Shown piece by piece: positions 1 through 8,793 of a DNA stretch of 64,000 nt. The notes under the pieces are model-generated. The model was not told the DNA's origin. It worked only from the letters and a program-made list of their open reading frames with translations, and made no database searches. The translations under genes and the position numbers were made by a program. Source of the stretch: Saprospiraceae bacterium (lineage in GTDB: Bacteria; Bacteroidota; Bacteroidia; Chitinophagales; Saprospiraceae); assembly GCA_016715405.1 (NCBI GenBank), contig JADKAE010000018.1, positions 48,687 through 112,686 on the forward strand. The letters are read 5' to 3'. Within the stretch, counting starts at the first letter, position 1, and every line of letters starts with the position of its first letter.

Positions 1-2
1 AT

Positions 3-1478
3 CTGCACAGCCGGGGCCTCGAACCCGGCGACCGCATTGCCATCATGATGCCCAACCTGTTGCAATACCCGGTAGCTCTTTTCGGGGCATTGCGTGCGGG
101 GCTTGTAGTGGTCAATACCAACCCGCTATACACGCCGCGCGAGATGTTGCACCAGTTTAACGACTCGGGCGCCAAGGCCATCGTCATTGCCGAAAACTTT
201 GCCTCCAACCTGGAGAAAGTGATGCCCGACACGCAGATCAAGACGGTGATAGTCACCAGTATTGGCGAGATGTTGGGTTTCCCCAAAGGCGCTATCGTCA
301 ATTTTGTGGTGCGCAAACTCAAAAAGATGGTGCCGGCCTATCGCATACCCAATACAGTCACGGTGAGCGAGGCCATCCGCAGCGGCAAGAAATTTTCTAT
401 CAAAGCGTTTGACAACAATCCCGAAGCGCTGGTTTTCCTGCAATATACCGGCGGTACCACCGGCGTGTCGAAGGGCGCGATGCTCACCAACCACAACATG
501 GTAGCCAATATGCTGCAAATGGACGCCTGGATGTCGCCCTGGTTGAAAGAAGGTGTAGAAATAGCAATTTGCCCGCTACCTTTATACCATATTTTTGCCC
601 TTACGGTAAATTGTTTGGCGCTCTTCGGCAAGGGAAGCCTCAACGTGCTGGTCACCAATGCGCGCGATATTCCTTCTGTCATCAAGGCTATGAAGGATTT
701 TCAGGTTTCTGTATTCCCAGGGGTCAATACTTTATTCAATGCCTTGCTCAACCACCCCGATTTTCCTTCGGTCAACTTTAATTCGTTGAAAGTATCGGTG
801 GGCGGCGGCATGGCCGTACAGCGCCCCGTGGCCGAAAGATGGCAACAGGTCACAGGTTGTTTCCTGGCTGAAGGCTTCGGCATGACCGAGCTATCGCCGG
901 TAGCCACCGCCAATCCCTTCCGCGACGGGCGGCTGGGTACGATCGGCGTGCCCATCCCCTCTACCGATGTGCGCATAGTGGACGAAAAAGGCAAACCCCT
1001 GCCTCCGGGCGGCGTGGGCGAAATACAGGTGAAGGGCCCACAGGTAATGAAGGGCTATTACAACCGCCCCGACGCCACCGCCGAAAGTATTGTAGACGGA
1101 TGGATGTGTACGGGAGATATCGGCACGATGGCCGAAGACGGCTATTTCCAGATCGTCGACCGCAAAAAAGACATGATCCTGGTGTCGGGCTTCAATGTGT
1201 ATCCCAACGAGATCGAAGAAGTGGCTATGAGCCACCCCAAGGTGTTGGAGGCCGCTGCCATCGGCATCCCCGACGCCAAGTCGGGAGAAGTGGTCAAGCT
1301 GTATATTGTAAAAAAAGATGGTTCGCTCAGCGAATCCGAATTGCTCGAATACTGCAAAACCAACCTGACGGCATACAAAGTGCCCAAGTCGATAGAGTTC
1401 CGCAAAGAATTGCCCAAAACCAATGTGGGTAAGATATTGCGCAGGGCGCTACGCGATGAGGCGCTGGCGAAGGGTTGA
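3..1478 (+). CDS. fadD: Long-chain fatty-acid--CoA ligase, 5'-truncated by window edge
   Basis: The frame is already open at base 3 and encodes residues typical of the region before the FadD motif IMMPNLLQYPVALFG, so the gene starts outside the window; perhaps 60-70 N-terminal residues are missing. The adenylation motifs are in order: the phosphate-binding loop YTGGTTGVSKGA near base 445, GFGMTELSP near 873, the TGD motif in WMCTGDIG near 1105, DRKKDMILVSGFN near 1160, and the C-terminal catalytic lysine in KTNVGKILRR near 1417. By family, the enzyme activates fatty acids to acyl-CoA in two steps via acyl-AMP at the inner membrane. The gene ends just before a perfect hairpin shared with the convergent neighbour. 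An acyl-CoA dehydrogenase and a PaaG-like isomerase elsewhere in the window fit the same pathway. Confidence 0.93.
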   Translation: MHSRGLEPGDRIAIMMPNLLQYPVALFGALRAGLVVVNTNPLYTPREMLHQFNDSGAKAIVIAENFASNLEKVMPDTQIKTVIVTSIGEMLGFPKGAIVNFVVRKLKKMVPAYRIPNTVTVSEAIRSGKKFSIKAFDNNPEALVFLQYTGGTTGVSKGAMLTNHNMVANMLQMDAWMSPWLKEGVEIAICPLPLYHIFALTVNCLALFGKGSLNVLVTNARDIPSVIKAMKDFQVSVFPGVNTLFNALLNHPDFPSVNFNSLKVSVGGGMAVQRPVAERWQQVTGCFLAEGFGMTELSPVATANPFRDGRLGTIGVPIPSTDVRIVDEKGKPLPPGGVGEIQVKGPQVMKGYYNRPDATAESIVDGWMCTGDIGTMAEDGYFQIVDRKKDMILVSGFNVYPNEIEEVAMSHPKVLEAAAIGIPDAKSGEVVKLYIVKKDGSLSESELLEYCKTNLTAYKVPKSIEFRKELPKTNVGKILRRALRDEALAKG

Positions 1479-1487
1479 TCTCTGAGT

Positions 1488-1522
1488 TACCGGTCAGACC
1501 GTTTGTAGCGGTCTGACCGGTA
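1488..1522. terminator. Perfect 14-bp-arm hairpin between convergent genes
   Basis: Arms TACCGGTCAGACCG (1488-1501) and its exact complement (1509-1522) flank a 7-nt loop. It lies 9 nt after the fadD stop and 5 nt from the stop of the opposite gene, which fits a bidirectional terminator. There is no strong T-run. The core GGTCAGACCG recurs in the convergent gap at 20433-20484, so it belongs to a repeated family. Confidence 0.7.
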
Positions 1523-1527
1523 CTAAG

Positions 1528-3135
1528 TTACTCCGATTTCTCCTCCTCCGCAGGCGCAGCCGGCGCCTCTTCAGCAGGTTCAGTCGTTTCCGGTGCTTCG
1601 GCAGGAGTTTCTGCAACCGCTTCAGCTACTGGTTCTTCCGCTGGTGTTTCCTCGACCGCTTCAGCCGCGGGTGCTTCGGCAGGCGCTTCCGGGGTAGCCT
1701 CAGCTTCAGTTGCCGGTTCTTCCTCCTGCGCTTCTGCCACTGCCTCTTTAGCATCCTGCCAGGCTTCTTTGATATCTTCCACCGCGTTTTCCACGGCTTC
1801 TTCTACCTTGTCGCCTACCACTTCGGCTACGGCTTTCACCGTATCGACGGCGTCTTCGAGGGTTTCGCCCAGCGTAGTGCTGATGGCGCCGAGCAGACTG
1901 TCCTTTTTGGGCTTTTTCTTCGGAGCTTTTTCTGAAGAAATAGCCTCGGCGGCTTTGGCCAGTTTTTCCTCTTCGGCTTCTCTGGCTACGGCGGCGGCTT
2001 TAATTTCCTGGGCGATTTTCTCCTGGGCGTGTTTTTTGGCTTCTTCCAGTTTGTCGCGTTCGGCGCGTTTGGCGTCGCGGTCGCGTTGCTGGGTGAGGCG
2101 TTTTTCCAGGTCGACCCGGGTGGTATTCATTTCGTGGAGCTTCTCCTCTTTGGAGCGGATGCGCTCTTCGATCATTTTGATTTTGGCCTGGCGGATTTGC
2201 GCTTCGAGCTGTCCGTCGGTGCTGGCGATGCGGCGATTTTGGAAATCGAGTTCTTCGCGGTCACGGCGGATGGACTGCTCCATTTTATCTATGGCCGAAA
2301 CTAGCCCGTCGAAGCGACGCTGGAGGCGCTCGCCGGGAGAGGCTTCGCCGCCGCCGCCACCGCCGCCGGCGCTGCTTTCTTCGCGCTGTCCTTTGGCGCT
2401 TTTAAAAGCGGCATCGAGGCGCTCCCAAACTTTGGAGCGGTGCTCGCGGGTAAACTCTACGTCGCGAAATTCGCGCTGGAGTTCTTTGAGTTTATCGAAC
2501 AAGGGCTGTAGGCGAAGCCCTTCTTTTATTTTGTTTTCAACTTCTTCCAACGTACCGAAGAAACGCGCCATGTTGTCTTTCGACCTGCGCTGAAAATCTT
2601 CGTCGAGTTTGTTGCGCATTTCTTTCATGCGCGTAAACAAGGCATTGGTATGGTCGCGAAGCATATCGGCGTGCTCGCGGAAGAGGTTCCGTTCTCTGAC
2701 CTGCACCTGCACTTTATCCCAAAAATTCTTCAGCCCCGCCCACAAATCGTCATCGAATGACTCGAGCTTTTCTACGCGCTCTTTGAATTCGGCGAGTTCG
2801 TGTTGATAGGCTTCGCTGAGTTTGGTGGAAAGCACTACAAAAGCCCATTCGGTTTGAGCCCGCAAGATCACATCGCTGCGTTCTACTTTCAGGTCTTCGG
2901 GCAACAGGCTTTCGGTGATGGTAAGTTCTCTTTCTGATTTGGAGAAACCTTCGGGGAAATCCAGCGGTGTATCGTTGCGCCAATCGTTCATCATCTTTTG
3001 GCTAAACTCTTCGGTGGCTACCGATTCCGGGAAGGTATACACATCGACCTTGTTATCTTTAGGCCTCAATTCCAGTGCAATCAGTACACGTTCGTCCTGG
3101 GCGTTAGTACCCCATAGTACAAGTTTGGTCTTCAT
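1528..3135 (-). CDS. Acidic coiled-coil protein, DUF349-like middle, Ala/Glu/Pro-rich tail
   Basis: This 535-residue protein has no signal peptide or membrane segment. Residues about 100-250 are helical and charged, with tryptophan and phenylalanine spacing reminiscent of DUF349 (for example LWAGLKNFWDKV and SKVWERLDAAF). A run of eight glycines near residue 257 leads into a second long coiled coil (about 280-400). The last 130 residues are a low-complexity tail of Ala, Glu, Pro and Val with repeated PAEAP/ETPAEE units. I cannot assign a function; a cytoplasmic scaffold or nucleic-acid-associated role is only a guess. The tail has a strong antisense reading frame, which is a compositional shadow and not a gene. 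Confidence 0.8.
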   Translation of the reverse strand: MKTKLVLWGTNAQDERVLIALELRPKDNKVDVYTFPESVATEEFSQKMMNDWRNDTPLDFPEGFSKSERELTITESLLPEDLKVERSDVILRAQTEWAFVVLSTKLSEAYQHELAEFKERVEKLESFDDDLWAGLKNFWDKVQVQVRERNLFREHADMLRDHTNALFTRMKEMRNKLDEDFQRRSKDNMARFFGTLEEVENKIKEGLRLQPLFDKLKELQREFRDVEFTREHRSKVWERLDAAFKSAKGQREESSAGGGGGGGEASPGERLQRRFDGLVSAIDKMEQSIRRDREELDFQNRRIASTDGQLEAQIRQAKIKMIEERIRSKEEKLHEMNTTRVDLEKRLTQQRDRDAKRAERDKLEEAKKHAQEKIAQEIKAAAVAREAEEEKLAKAAEAISSEKAPKKKPKKDSLLGAISTTLGETLEDAVDTVKAVAEVVGDKVEEAVENAVEDIKEAWQDAKEAVAEAQEEEPATEAEATPEAPAEAPAAEAVEETPAEEPVAEAVAETPAEAPETTEPAEEAPAAPAEEEKSE

Positions 3136-3255
3136 GTCAATTCTTCTTTACGCTATCAAAGTATGCTGTTGTTAAAATAAACCGTTGCTGTGTATAGTAC
3201 CCTTCAGCGGATGATAAACGCAGGTAGCCATCCCTCTGAAGATGGGTATATCTTT

Positions 3256-3263
3256 CAAAAATA
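3256..3263 (-). promoter_or_regulatory. Candidate -7 box (TATTTTTG) for the coiled-coil gene
   Basis: On the minus strand this reads TATTTTTG, matching the Bacteroidota -7 consensus TAnnTTTG, about 120 nt upstream of the start at 3135. No clear -33 TTTG is seen. The rest of the 3136-3318 gap shows nothing else recognisable. Confidence 0.35.
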
Positions 3264-3318
3264 CGAAATTACAAGCTAAAGCCGTAATTTTTTTTTGTAG
3301 TGCGAAATACCACCATAG

Positions 3319-4341
3319 CTAGGCCGGCGTGGCTGTTTGCTGCCCTACCAGTTTGTTGGCTACCAAATAAGCGGCAATTTGCACTGCATTTGTTGCTGCG
3401 CCTTTGCGCAGGTTGTCGGCCACTACCCATAGGTTGAGTCCGTTGTCTATCGATTCATCGCGGCGGATGCGGCCCACAAATACCTCGTCGCGGTCTTTGG
3501 CAAACATAGGCATGGGGTATTGGTATTGGGCGGGGTCGTCGAGTACGACAACACCCGGGGTTTCCCGCAGGACGTGTTTCACCGCTGCTAAGTCAAACGG
3601 CTTTTCAAATTCGATGTTCACCGATTCGGAATGGCCGCCGTGAACGGGTACGCGCACGGCCGTTGCCGTTACGCCTATACTATCGTCGCCAATGATCTTA
3701 CGTGTTTCGTTAACGAGTTTCATCTCTTCTTTCGTATAGTCGTTGCTCAGAAACACGTCGCATTGGGGGATGCAATTCTCAAAAATGGGATAATGATACG
3801 CCATTTCGTCCTTTTGGGGCTCAAATCCCTTCTTTTCCAACTGGTATTGCTTGACGGCTTTCATGCCGGTGCCGGTAAACGATTGATAAGTTGACACCAC
3901 TATGCGGCGGATATGATAACGCCGGTGTAGCGGCGCTAATGCCATCACCAGTTGGATAGTCGAGCAATTGGGGTTGGCAATGATTTTATCGTCGGCGGTG
4001 AGGGTATGGGCGTTGATTTCGGGCACGACGAGTTTTTTGTCGGGGTCCATCCGCCAGGCCGACGAGTTGTCGATGACGGTAGTGCCCGCCGCGGCAAAAC
4101 GCGGCGCCCATTCCAGCGAGGTACTGCCACCGGCGGAAAACAAGGCGATATCGGGGCGCAAAGCCACGGCTTCTTCCATGCCGATCACGGTGTACTCTTT
4201 TCCCATAAAACTAACCGTTTTACCTACCGAACGCTCGGAAGCTACGGGGATAAAGGTGGTGACCGGAAATTGGTGTTCTTCCAGCACTTTGCACATGACG
4301 CCGCCTACCAGGCCGGTTACGCCAACTACTGCCACTTTCAT
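3319..4341 (-). CDS. asd: Aspartate-semialdehyde dehydrogenase
   Basis: Makes L-aspartate-4-semialdehyde from aspartyl phosphate with NADPH, the branch point for lysine/diaminopimelate, threonine and methionine. I start it at 4341 because MKVAVVGVTGLVGG there is the normal N-terminal Rossmann motif; an ATG 63 nt further out would add an unrelated basic extension. The catalytic cysteine sits in NPNCSTIQL near residue 130, and PVHGGHSESV near residue 240 carries the conserved substrate and histidine region. The length of 340 residues is normal for the family. A -7 box lies about 50 nt upstream. The gene stands alone. Confidence 0.96.
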   Translation of the reverse strand: MKVAVVGVTGLVGGVMCKVLEEHQFPVTTFIPVASERSVGKTVSFMGKEYTVIGMEEAVALRPDIALFSAGGSTSLEWAPRFAAAGTTVIDNSSAWRMDPDKKLVVPEINAHTLTADDKIIANPNCSTIQLVMALAPLHRRYHIRRIVVSTYQSFTGTGMKAVKQYQLEKKGFEPQKDEMAYHYPIFENCIPQCDVFLSNDYTKEEMKLVNETRKIIGDDSIGVTATAVRVPVHGGHSESVNIEFEKPFDLAAVKHVLRETPGVVVLDDPAQYQYPMPMFAKDRDEVFVGRIRRDESIDNGLNLWVVADNLRKGAATNAVQIAAYLVANKLVGQQTATPA

Positions 4342-4389
4342 CAGCGATATTTTTATTTTGTTGGTAAAATATTGCCAAAATCGGCGGGG

Positions 4390-4397
4390 CAAAGATA
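4390..4397 (-). promoter_or_regulatory. -7 promoter box (TATCTTTG) for asd
   Basis: Reads TATCTTTG on the minus strand, a perfect match to TAnnTTTG, giving an untranslated leader of about 40 nt before the asd start at 4341. Confidence 0.55.
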
Positions 4398-4463
4398 CGT
4401 GCATTATCCCTTTATTGCTATCTTCGGGAATAGATAGTTTTTTTAACCTTAATCCAAAAACCT

Positions 4464-5996
4464 ATGAAAACGACGTTCCTCGTCGCCGGATTACTCCTGG
4501 CGGCGCATGGCCTATTTGGCCAACTCACCGAAAATTTTTCCGACGGCAATTTTGAGGAAAACCCAACCTGGAGCGGCTCAACCGATAAGTTTAGCGCCGC
4601 CACACAGGTATTGCAACTCAACGACAGCACCCCGGCCAATAGCAATACGGCCTATCTGTCGGTGGCGGCGCCGACTTCCGCCGCCGTGCTTACTACCTGG
4701 GAGTTTTACGCCCGACTCGAATTTGCCCCCTCTACCAGCAATTATGCCCGGTTTTATCTGGCAGCCTCCGCAGCCGATTTATCATCGCCGCTCAACGGGT
4801 ATTTTGTCAAAATCGGCGGCGCCTCGGGCGATGTGGATGCGGTCATCCTTTGCCGACAGGATGGCGATAATGTGGTGGAACTTATCGAAGGCGCGCCGGG
4901 CAGCGTGGCCGCGCAACCCGCCCAGGCCCGCGTGCGCGTAACGCGAACTCCCGGCGGCTTGTGGTCGATGTGGACGGATACCGGCAACGGCTTCACGCTC
5001 GAAGGCGAAACGCAAGACGCCTCCTACCCTATGGGACTTTATGCCGGTGTGTATTGCCGCTATACGAGTTCCCGCAACGAACACTTTTTTTTCGATGATA
5101 TTTCTATCGGCCCGCTTTATGCCGATACCACACCGCCGAAGTTGGTGGCGGTTAATCCACTGCATGCCTCGCAACTCGCCGTCCGCTTTGACGAGCCAGT
5201 TGCAGCTTCTCATGCCGGTCAGGCGGCGTTATACGATATTAGTCCGGGAATCGGCGCGCCCCTCTCTGCCCTGCCCGATGTAGATGACCCCGCGGTGGTG
5301 ATCCTCGAGCTGGCCACGCCGCTATCCAACCTGGGGCAATACACGCTGAGCGTACAAACGATGTCCGACCAGCAGGGCAACCTGAGCGGGCCGCTGAGTT
5401 TGGGTTTTATTTATTATCAAATTTCCCTCGCGTTGCCCGGCGACGTGATTATCAACGAGATCATGGCCGATCCGAGTCCTGCCCTGGTACTGCCCGATGC
5501 GGAATACGTGGAATTGCACAACCGCAGCGACAAGCTAGTCGATCTTGGCGCCTGGCAAATTGCGGTGGAGGCTAATACCCGTGTCCTGCCCAGCTTTTTA
5601 TTGCTACCCGGCGCTTATGTATTGCTCTGCGACGAAGCTGATGCTCCTGCATTTGAAACGTTTGGCGATGTTTTACCTGTCAGCGGTTTTCCAGCGTTGA
5701 CCAACGGGGGCGCCGTGATCAGCCTTATCGATACCTCGGATGTGGTGATCAGCCGGGTGGCCTACCATCCCGACTGGTACGGCGATGTTTTCAAAGAAGA
5801 CGGCGGCTGGTCATTAGAACTGATCAACCCTGCGGCTCCCGCCGACTGCCCCGGCAACTGGCGGGCGAGCCAGTCTGTTTTGCAGGGAACACCAGGCACG
5901 GCCAATTCCCTGCTGGGCGCCACACCCGATACTATAGCACTGGTATTGGAACGCGTATTTGCGACAAGCACAACCGAAATTACCCTGATTTTTTAA
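4464..5996 (+). CDS. Lamin-tail-domain secreted protein, N-terminal part (frameshifted)
   Basis: Starts with a signal peptide (MKTTFLVAGLLLAAHGLFGQ). A jelly-roll-like domain (about 25-215) is followed by a Big_5-type Ig-like domain beginning DTTPPKLVAVNP near residue 220, then a lamin-tail domain near residues 325-475 (DVIINEIMADPSPALVLPDAEYVELHNRS). The frame stops at 5996 inside a second Big_5 domain (ITLIF). Removing one T from the run of six at about 5989-5994 continues the reading as ITLIFNKYLNMAMAGDPTM into the next entry, so both are one gene of about 860 residues. By family, such proteins are exported through the T9SS and sit at the cell surface. Ligand unknown. Confidence 0.85.
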   Translation: MKTTFLVAGLLLAAHGLFGQLTENFSDGNFEENPTWSGSTDKFSAATQVLQLNDSTPANSNTAYLSVAAPTSAAVLTTWEFYARLEFAPSTSNYARFYLAASAADLSSPLNGYFVKIGGASGDVDAVILCRQDGDNVVELIEGAPGSVAAQPAQARVRVTRTPGGLWSMWTDTGNGFTLEGETQDASYPMGLYAGVYCRYTSSRNEHFFFDDISIGPLYADTTPPKLVAVNPLHASQLAVRFDEPVAASHAGQAALYDISPGIGAPLSALPDVDDPAVVILELATPLSNLGQYTLSVQTMSDQQGNLSGPLSLGFIYYQISLALPGDVIINEIMADPSPALVLPDAEYVELHNRSDKLVDLGAWQIAVEANTRVLPSFLLLPGAYVLLCDEADAPAFETFGDVLPVSGFPALTNGGAVISLIDTSDVVISRVAYHPDWYGDVFKEDGGWSLELINPAAPADCPGNWRASQSVLQGTPGTANSLLGATPDTIALVLERVFATSTTEITLIF

Positions 5997-6009
5997 TAAA
6001 TACCTAAAT

Positions 6010-7053
6010 ATGGCAATGGCCGGCGATCCCACTATGTATGAGTTGGAAGCGGCACTACCCGTTGCAGAGGCGATAGTATCCAATAACCAGGTTTCCCTAA
6101 TATTAAGCGCACCATTGTTGGCTGGACAGGTATACACGCTTTTTATCAGCGACGAGCTCAGCGATTGCCTGGGCAACAAGCTGTCGGAAAGAGACAGTGC
6201 GCGGCTCGGCTTGCCGGAGCCGCTCCTAACCGGCGACCTGCTCCTCAACGAAGTGTTATTCAACCCGCAAACCGGCGGAGAAGATTTTGTGGAAATATGG
6301 AACGTATCCGATAAAATCATCAACCTGGGGGGATTGAGGCTCGTAAACGCCGTCGGTACCGCTAACCGCGAGGCAGTTATCGGCATTGATCACCTCATTT
6401 TTCCCGGCGAAGCGGCCGTAATTTGCGCCAACCCTGACGATTTGCTACTGCGCTACCACGTGCCACATACCGAGCGACTGGTGGAGGCCGAGTTGCCCAC
6501 GCTTGAGGATAACCAGGGCAACATCAGCCTGCGGATGGGTTTGCTCGCCATTGATTCTTTCGATTATAGCGACGATATGCATCACCCGCTGCTGGCTTTC
6601 GATGACGGCGTTTCCCTGGAGCGGCTGTCAGTAGGGCTGCCCACCAACGAGGCGGCCAACTGGCATTCGGCGTCGGGGTCGGTGGGGTTTGCCACGCCTA
6701 CCTACGAAAATTCGCAGCGGCTCACGGCAGCCCTGCCTACATCCGGGAACTTGCAGCTTGCCGCCGAAGTATTTTCTCCCGACGGCGACGGCGAGGAAGA
6801 CGCCCTGCTGGTGCAGTTCCATGCCGACAACCCGGGCAATGTGATCTCCGTGGAGGTCTTTGATGTGCAAGGCCGCCCGGTAGCCCCCCTCGCCCGCAAC
6901 GAACTACTGGGCGCCGAAGCCTTTTTCAGGTGGGACGGCGTGGATGCCCGCGGCGGCCCCGCCCCCGCAGGCATTTATATCGTGTGGGCCCAATGGTTTT
7001 CTCCCGACGGCAAGGTGGAAAGCGATAAGAAGACCTGCGTGCTGGCACGGTGA
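6010..7053 (+). CDS. Lamin-tail-domain secreted protein, C-terminal part with sorting domain
   Basis: Continuation of the preceding frame after a probable one-base error. It holds the rest of a Big_5 domain (AGDPTMYELEAALP to LSERDSARLG), a second lamin-tail domain (GDLLLNEVLFNPQTGGEDFV, nucleotides about 6230-6720) and a C-terminal FlgD/T9SS-like domain (FSPDGDGEEDALLVQF to the final VESDKKTCVLAR). The C-terminal domain has the usual PAGIYIVW strand. The TGA stop is the first three bases of the following tandem repeat. Not a separate gene: there is no signal peptide or start context here. Confidence 0.83.
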   Translation: MAMAGDPTMYELEAALPVAEAIVSNNQVSLILSAPLLAGQVYTLFISDELSDCLGNKLSERDSARLGLPEPLLTGDLLLNEVLFNPQTGGEDFVEIWNVSDKIINLGGLRLVNAVGTANREAVIGIDHLIFPGEAAVICANPDDLLLRYHVPHTERLVEAELPTLEDNQGNISLRMGLLAIDSFDYSDDMHHPLLAFDDGVSLERLSVGLPTNEAANWHSASGSVGFATPTYENSQRLTAALPTSGNLQLAAEVFSPDGDGEEDALLVQFHADNPGNVISVEVFDVQGRPVAPLARNELLGAEAFFRWDGVDARGGPAPAGIYIVWAQWFSPDGKVESDKKTCVLAR

Positions 7054-7208
7054 TGTGCTGATGTGCTGATGTGCTGATGTGCTGATAATTAATTTGATTA
7101 TGGGTTTATGGGTTTATGGGTTTAGAAAATATAAACCTATAAACCCATAAACATATAAACTGTCACCTCGTCACCCTGTCACCTTGTCACCTTGTCACCT
7201 TGTCACCC
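7051..7208. repeat. Compound intergenic repeat: three tandem families in series
   Basis: Three modules fill the gap between the lamin-tail gene and ruvX. 7051-7086 is TGATGTGC-type tandem repeat (unit TGCTGATG, about four copies) and includes the TGA stop. 7100-7160 is an inverted pair built from GGGTTTAT units around the loop GAAAATAT. 7161-7208 is five copies of TGTCACCTTG-type units. Each module recurs elsewhere: TGCTGATG at 31711 and 53584, GGGTTTAT at 36039, TGTCACC (inverted) at 39621. Confidence 0.9.
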
Positions 7209-7216
7209 AATTTTCC

Positions 7217-7224
7217 TATCTTTG
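7217..7224 (+). promoter_or_regulatory. -7 box (TATCTTTG) directly before ruvX
   Basis: Perfect TAnnTTTG match ending 4 nt before the ATG at 7229, so the transcript would be leaderless or nearly so. It immediately follows the TGTCACC repeat, so the repeat occupies the -33 region. Confidence 0.55.
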
Positions 7225-7228
7225 CGGC

Positions 7229-7642
7229 ATGGCGCGAATACTTGCCATTGACTACGGCACCAAACGCACGGGTATCGCGGTGAGCGATCCTTTGCAACTA
7301 ATTGCGGGGGGGCTTGAAACCGTTTCTACTCCGGAGTTGTTCCCTTACCTGGACCGATATTTGATGCAGGAAGAGGTAGAAACCATCGTAGTGGGCGAAC
7401 CGATGTATCCCGATGGGAATCCTGCTCAGATAGCACACCTGGTAGTGGGGTTTGTGCGGCAACTGCGAAAAAAATATCCGCAAATCGAGGTGGTGACCTG
7501 GGATGAGCGCTATACCTCGGAGGAAGCCAAACGCATCATACTGCAAAGCGGTGCGGGCAAGAAAAAGCGCCAGGACAAATCACTGGTCGACAAAGTGAGT
7601 GCGGTGCTCATTTTACAAGATTACATGGAAAGCAAAAGATAA
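7229..7642 (+). CDS. ruvX: Putative pre-16S rRNA nuclease / Holliday junction resolvase-like, RuvX/YqgF
   Basis: RNase H-fold protein of 137 residues. MARILAIDYGTKRTGIAVSD carries the first catalytic aspartate (D7); VVGEP near residue 56 and DERYTSEEA near residue 95 hold the conserved Glu and Asp/Glu region; the C-terminal KSLVDKVSAVLILQDYM holds the final aspartate. I start at this ATG because the fold begins here and a -7 box lies just upstream; a longer reading would begin inside the tandem repeat. The family matures the 5' end of 16S rRNA. def follows 8 nt later, which suggests one transcript. Confidence 0.93.
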   Translation: MARILAIDYGTKRTGIAVSDPLQLIAGGLETVSTPELFPYLDRYLMQEEVETIVVGEPMYPDGNPAQIAHLVVGFVRQLRKKYPQIEVVTWDERYTSEEAKRIILQSGAGKKKRQDKSLVDKVSAVLILQDYMESKR

Positions 7643-7650
7643 ATACTGTC

Positions 7651-8208
7651 ATGATTTTGCCTATTTATGCTTATGGTCAGCCGGTACTTAAAAAAGAAGG
7701 GCAGCCGATAGACCGCGATTATCCTGGGTTGGAACAATTGATCGCCGATATGTGGGAAACCATGTACCATGCAGAAGGCGTGGGCCTGGCAGCGCCCCAG
7801 ATCGGGCATTCCATCCGGCTTTTTGTGGTCGACACCATGCAAATGATGAAAGAGGGCAGCGACCTGGTGGGCATCAAAAAAGTATTTATCAATGCAGAAA
7901 TAATAGACGAAGAGGGCGCCCCCTGGGAATACGAAGAAGGCTGCCTGAGCATTCCCGACATCAGGGGCGACGTGGAGCGGCTACCCCGCATCCGGGTGCA
8001 GTATCTCGATGAAAAATTCCAGTCCCACGACGAAGTATTCGACGGCATGAACGCGCGCGTCATCCAGCACGAATACGACCATATCGACGGTATCCTCTTT
8101 GTGGAGCACCTCAAACCCCTGAAAAGGCGGTTGATACAACGCAGGCTGCAAGCTATCAAGGAGGGAAAAGTGCAGGCCGATTACCGTTTGAAATTTGCCA
8201 TCAGGTAG
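7651..8208 (+). CDS. def: Peptide deformylase
   Basis: Removes the formyl group from the N-terminal methionine of new proteins; a metal-dependent cytoplasmic enzyme. All three motifs are present: GVGLAAPQIG near residue 44, EGCLS near residue 95 (metal-binding Cys) and QHEYDHIDG near residue 137 (two metal-binding His and catalytic Glu). At 185 residues it is normal length. It follows ruvX by 8 nt and its 3' end overlaps the convergent SET-domain gene by 8 nt. Confidence 0.96.
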   Translation: MILPIYAYGQPVLKKEGQPIDRDYPGLEQLIADMWETMYHAEGVGLAAPQIGHSIRLFVVDTMQMMKEGSDLVGIKKVFINAEIIDEEGAPWEYEEGCLSIPDIRGDVERLPRIRVQYLDEKFQSHDEVFDGMNARVIQHEYDHIDGILFVEHLKPLKRRLIQRRLQAIKEGKVQADYRLKFAIR

Positions 8209-8647
8209 GCCAGCGCATCTTGTCCAACTCCTCGGCCCAAGGGCAGAACAGGTACTCGCCGTAGTCTTCTACGATCTCTTCCCCTTTTTTAATATCTCGC
8301 AGTGCTATAGACACCAGCGGAAACGCGTCTATCGGCGTATGTGAATTGGGTGATTTGGAATGATTGACGTACCTCACGTTGTCGAGGCACAACACCAGCG
8401 AGTCGATTTGGGGGGCGTAATACGAATAGGTGGCGAGCACATCCCAGAAATGCGCTTTCAGGGGAGCGTGATCCGACAGTAAAAAATTGTGGTATTGGTC
8501 GCGGTTGAGGAGCAGAACGTTTTTGTCTGCTTCGCCCTTCCACCATATCGTACCCTTGGGGATATCCACATTCGCAAACACGCCCAGTCCGTGTATTCCG
8601 CTTTCTTTTACTTCCGTAAAATCATAAGCCATCGACGTTGACGACAT
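8201..8647 (-). CDS. SET-domain protein (putative protein-lysine methyltransferase)
   Basis: A compact 148-residue SET domain: GIHGLGVFANVDIPKGTIWW (about 17-36) is the typical N-SET strand pair, and NHSKSPNSH near residue 105 is the S-adenosylmethionine-binding NHS motif, followed by DIKKGEEIVEDYGEY with the conserved late tyrosine. No pre-SET or zinc-binding cysteines are seen. Such small SET proteins in Bacteroidota may methylate lysines of cellular proteins; the substrate here is unknown. A TAGATTTG box lies about 35 nt upstream. The 3' end overlaps def by 8 nt. Confidence 0.85.
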   Translation of the reverse strand: MSSTSMAYDFTEVKESGIHGLGVFANVDIPKGTIWWKGEADKNVLLLNRDQYHNFLLSDHAPLKAHFWDVLATYSYYAPQIDSLVLCLDNVRYVNHSKSPNSHTPIDAFPLVSIALRDIKKGEEIVEDYGEYLFCPWAEELDKMRWPT

Positions 8648-8680
8648 TCGTTAAGACAGTTTGTGGGTAAATAAAGGCCC

Positions 8681-8688
8681 CAAATCTA
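8681..8688 (-). promoter_or_regulatory. -7 box (TAGATTTG) for the SET-domain gene
   Basis: Minus-strand TAGATTTG matches TAnnTTTG and lies about 33 nt upstream of the start at 8647. The rest of 8648-8793 shows no further signal. Confidence 0.45.
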
Positions 8689-8793
8689 TAAAACTTTTAT
8701 TGATGCTTTTTTGCCAAAAAACTGTTCAAGCTTCCTAATATTGTGCAAATCCCGCAAAAAGGCCTAGTAATCACCTAAAAAGAACACTCAATT

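Noticed and set aside
1769..2593. 274-codon plus-strand frame opposite the coiled-coil gene
   Set aside because: Serine/alanine/arginine-rich translation with no domain; it mirrors the biased codons of the Ala/Glu-rich gene on the other strand.
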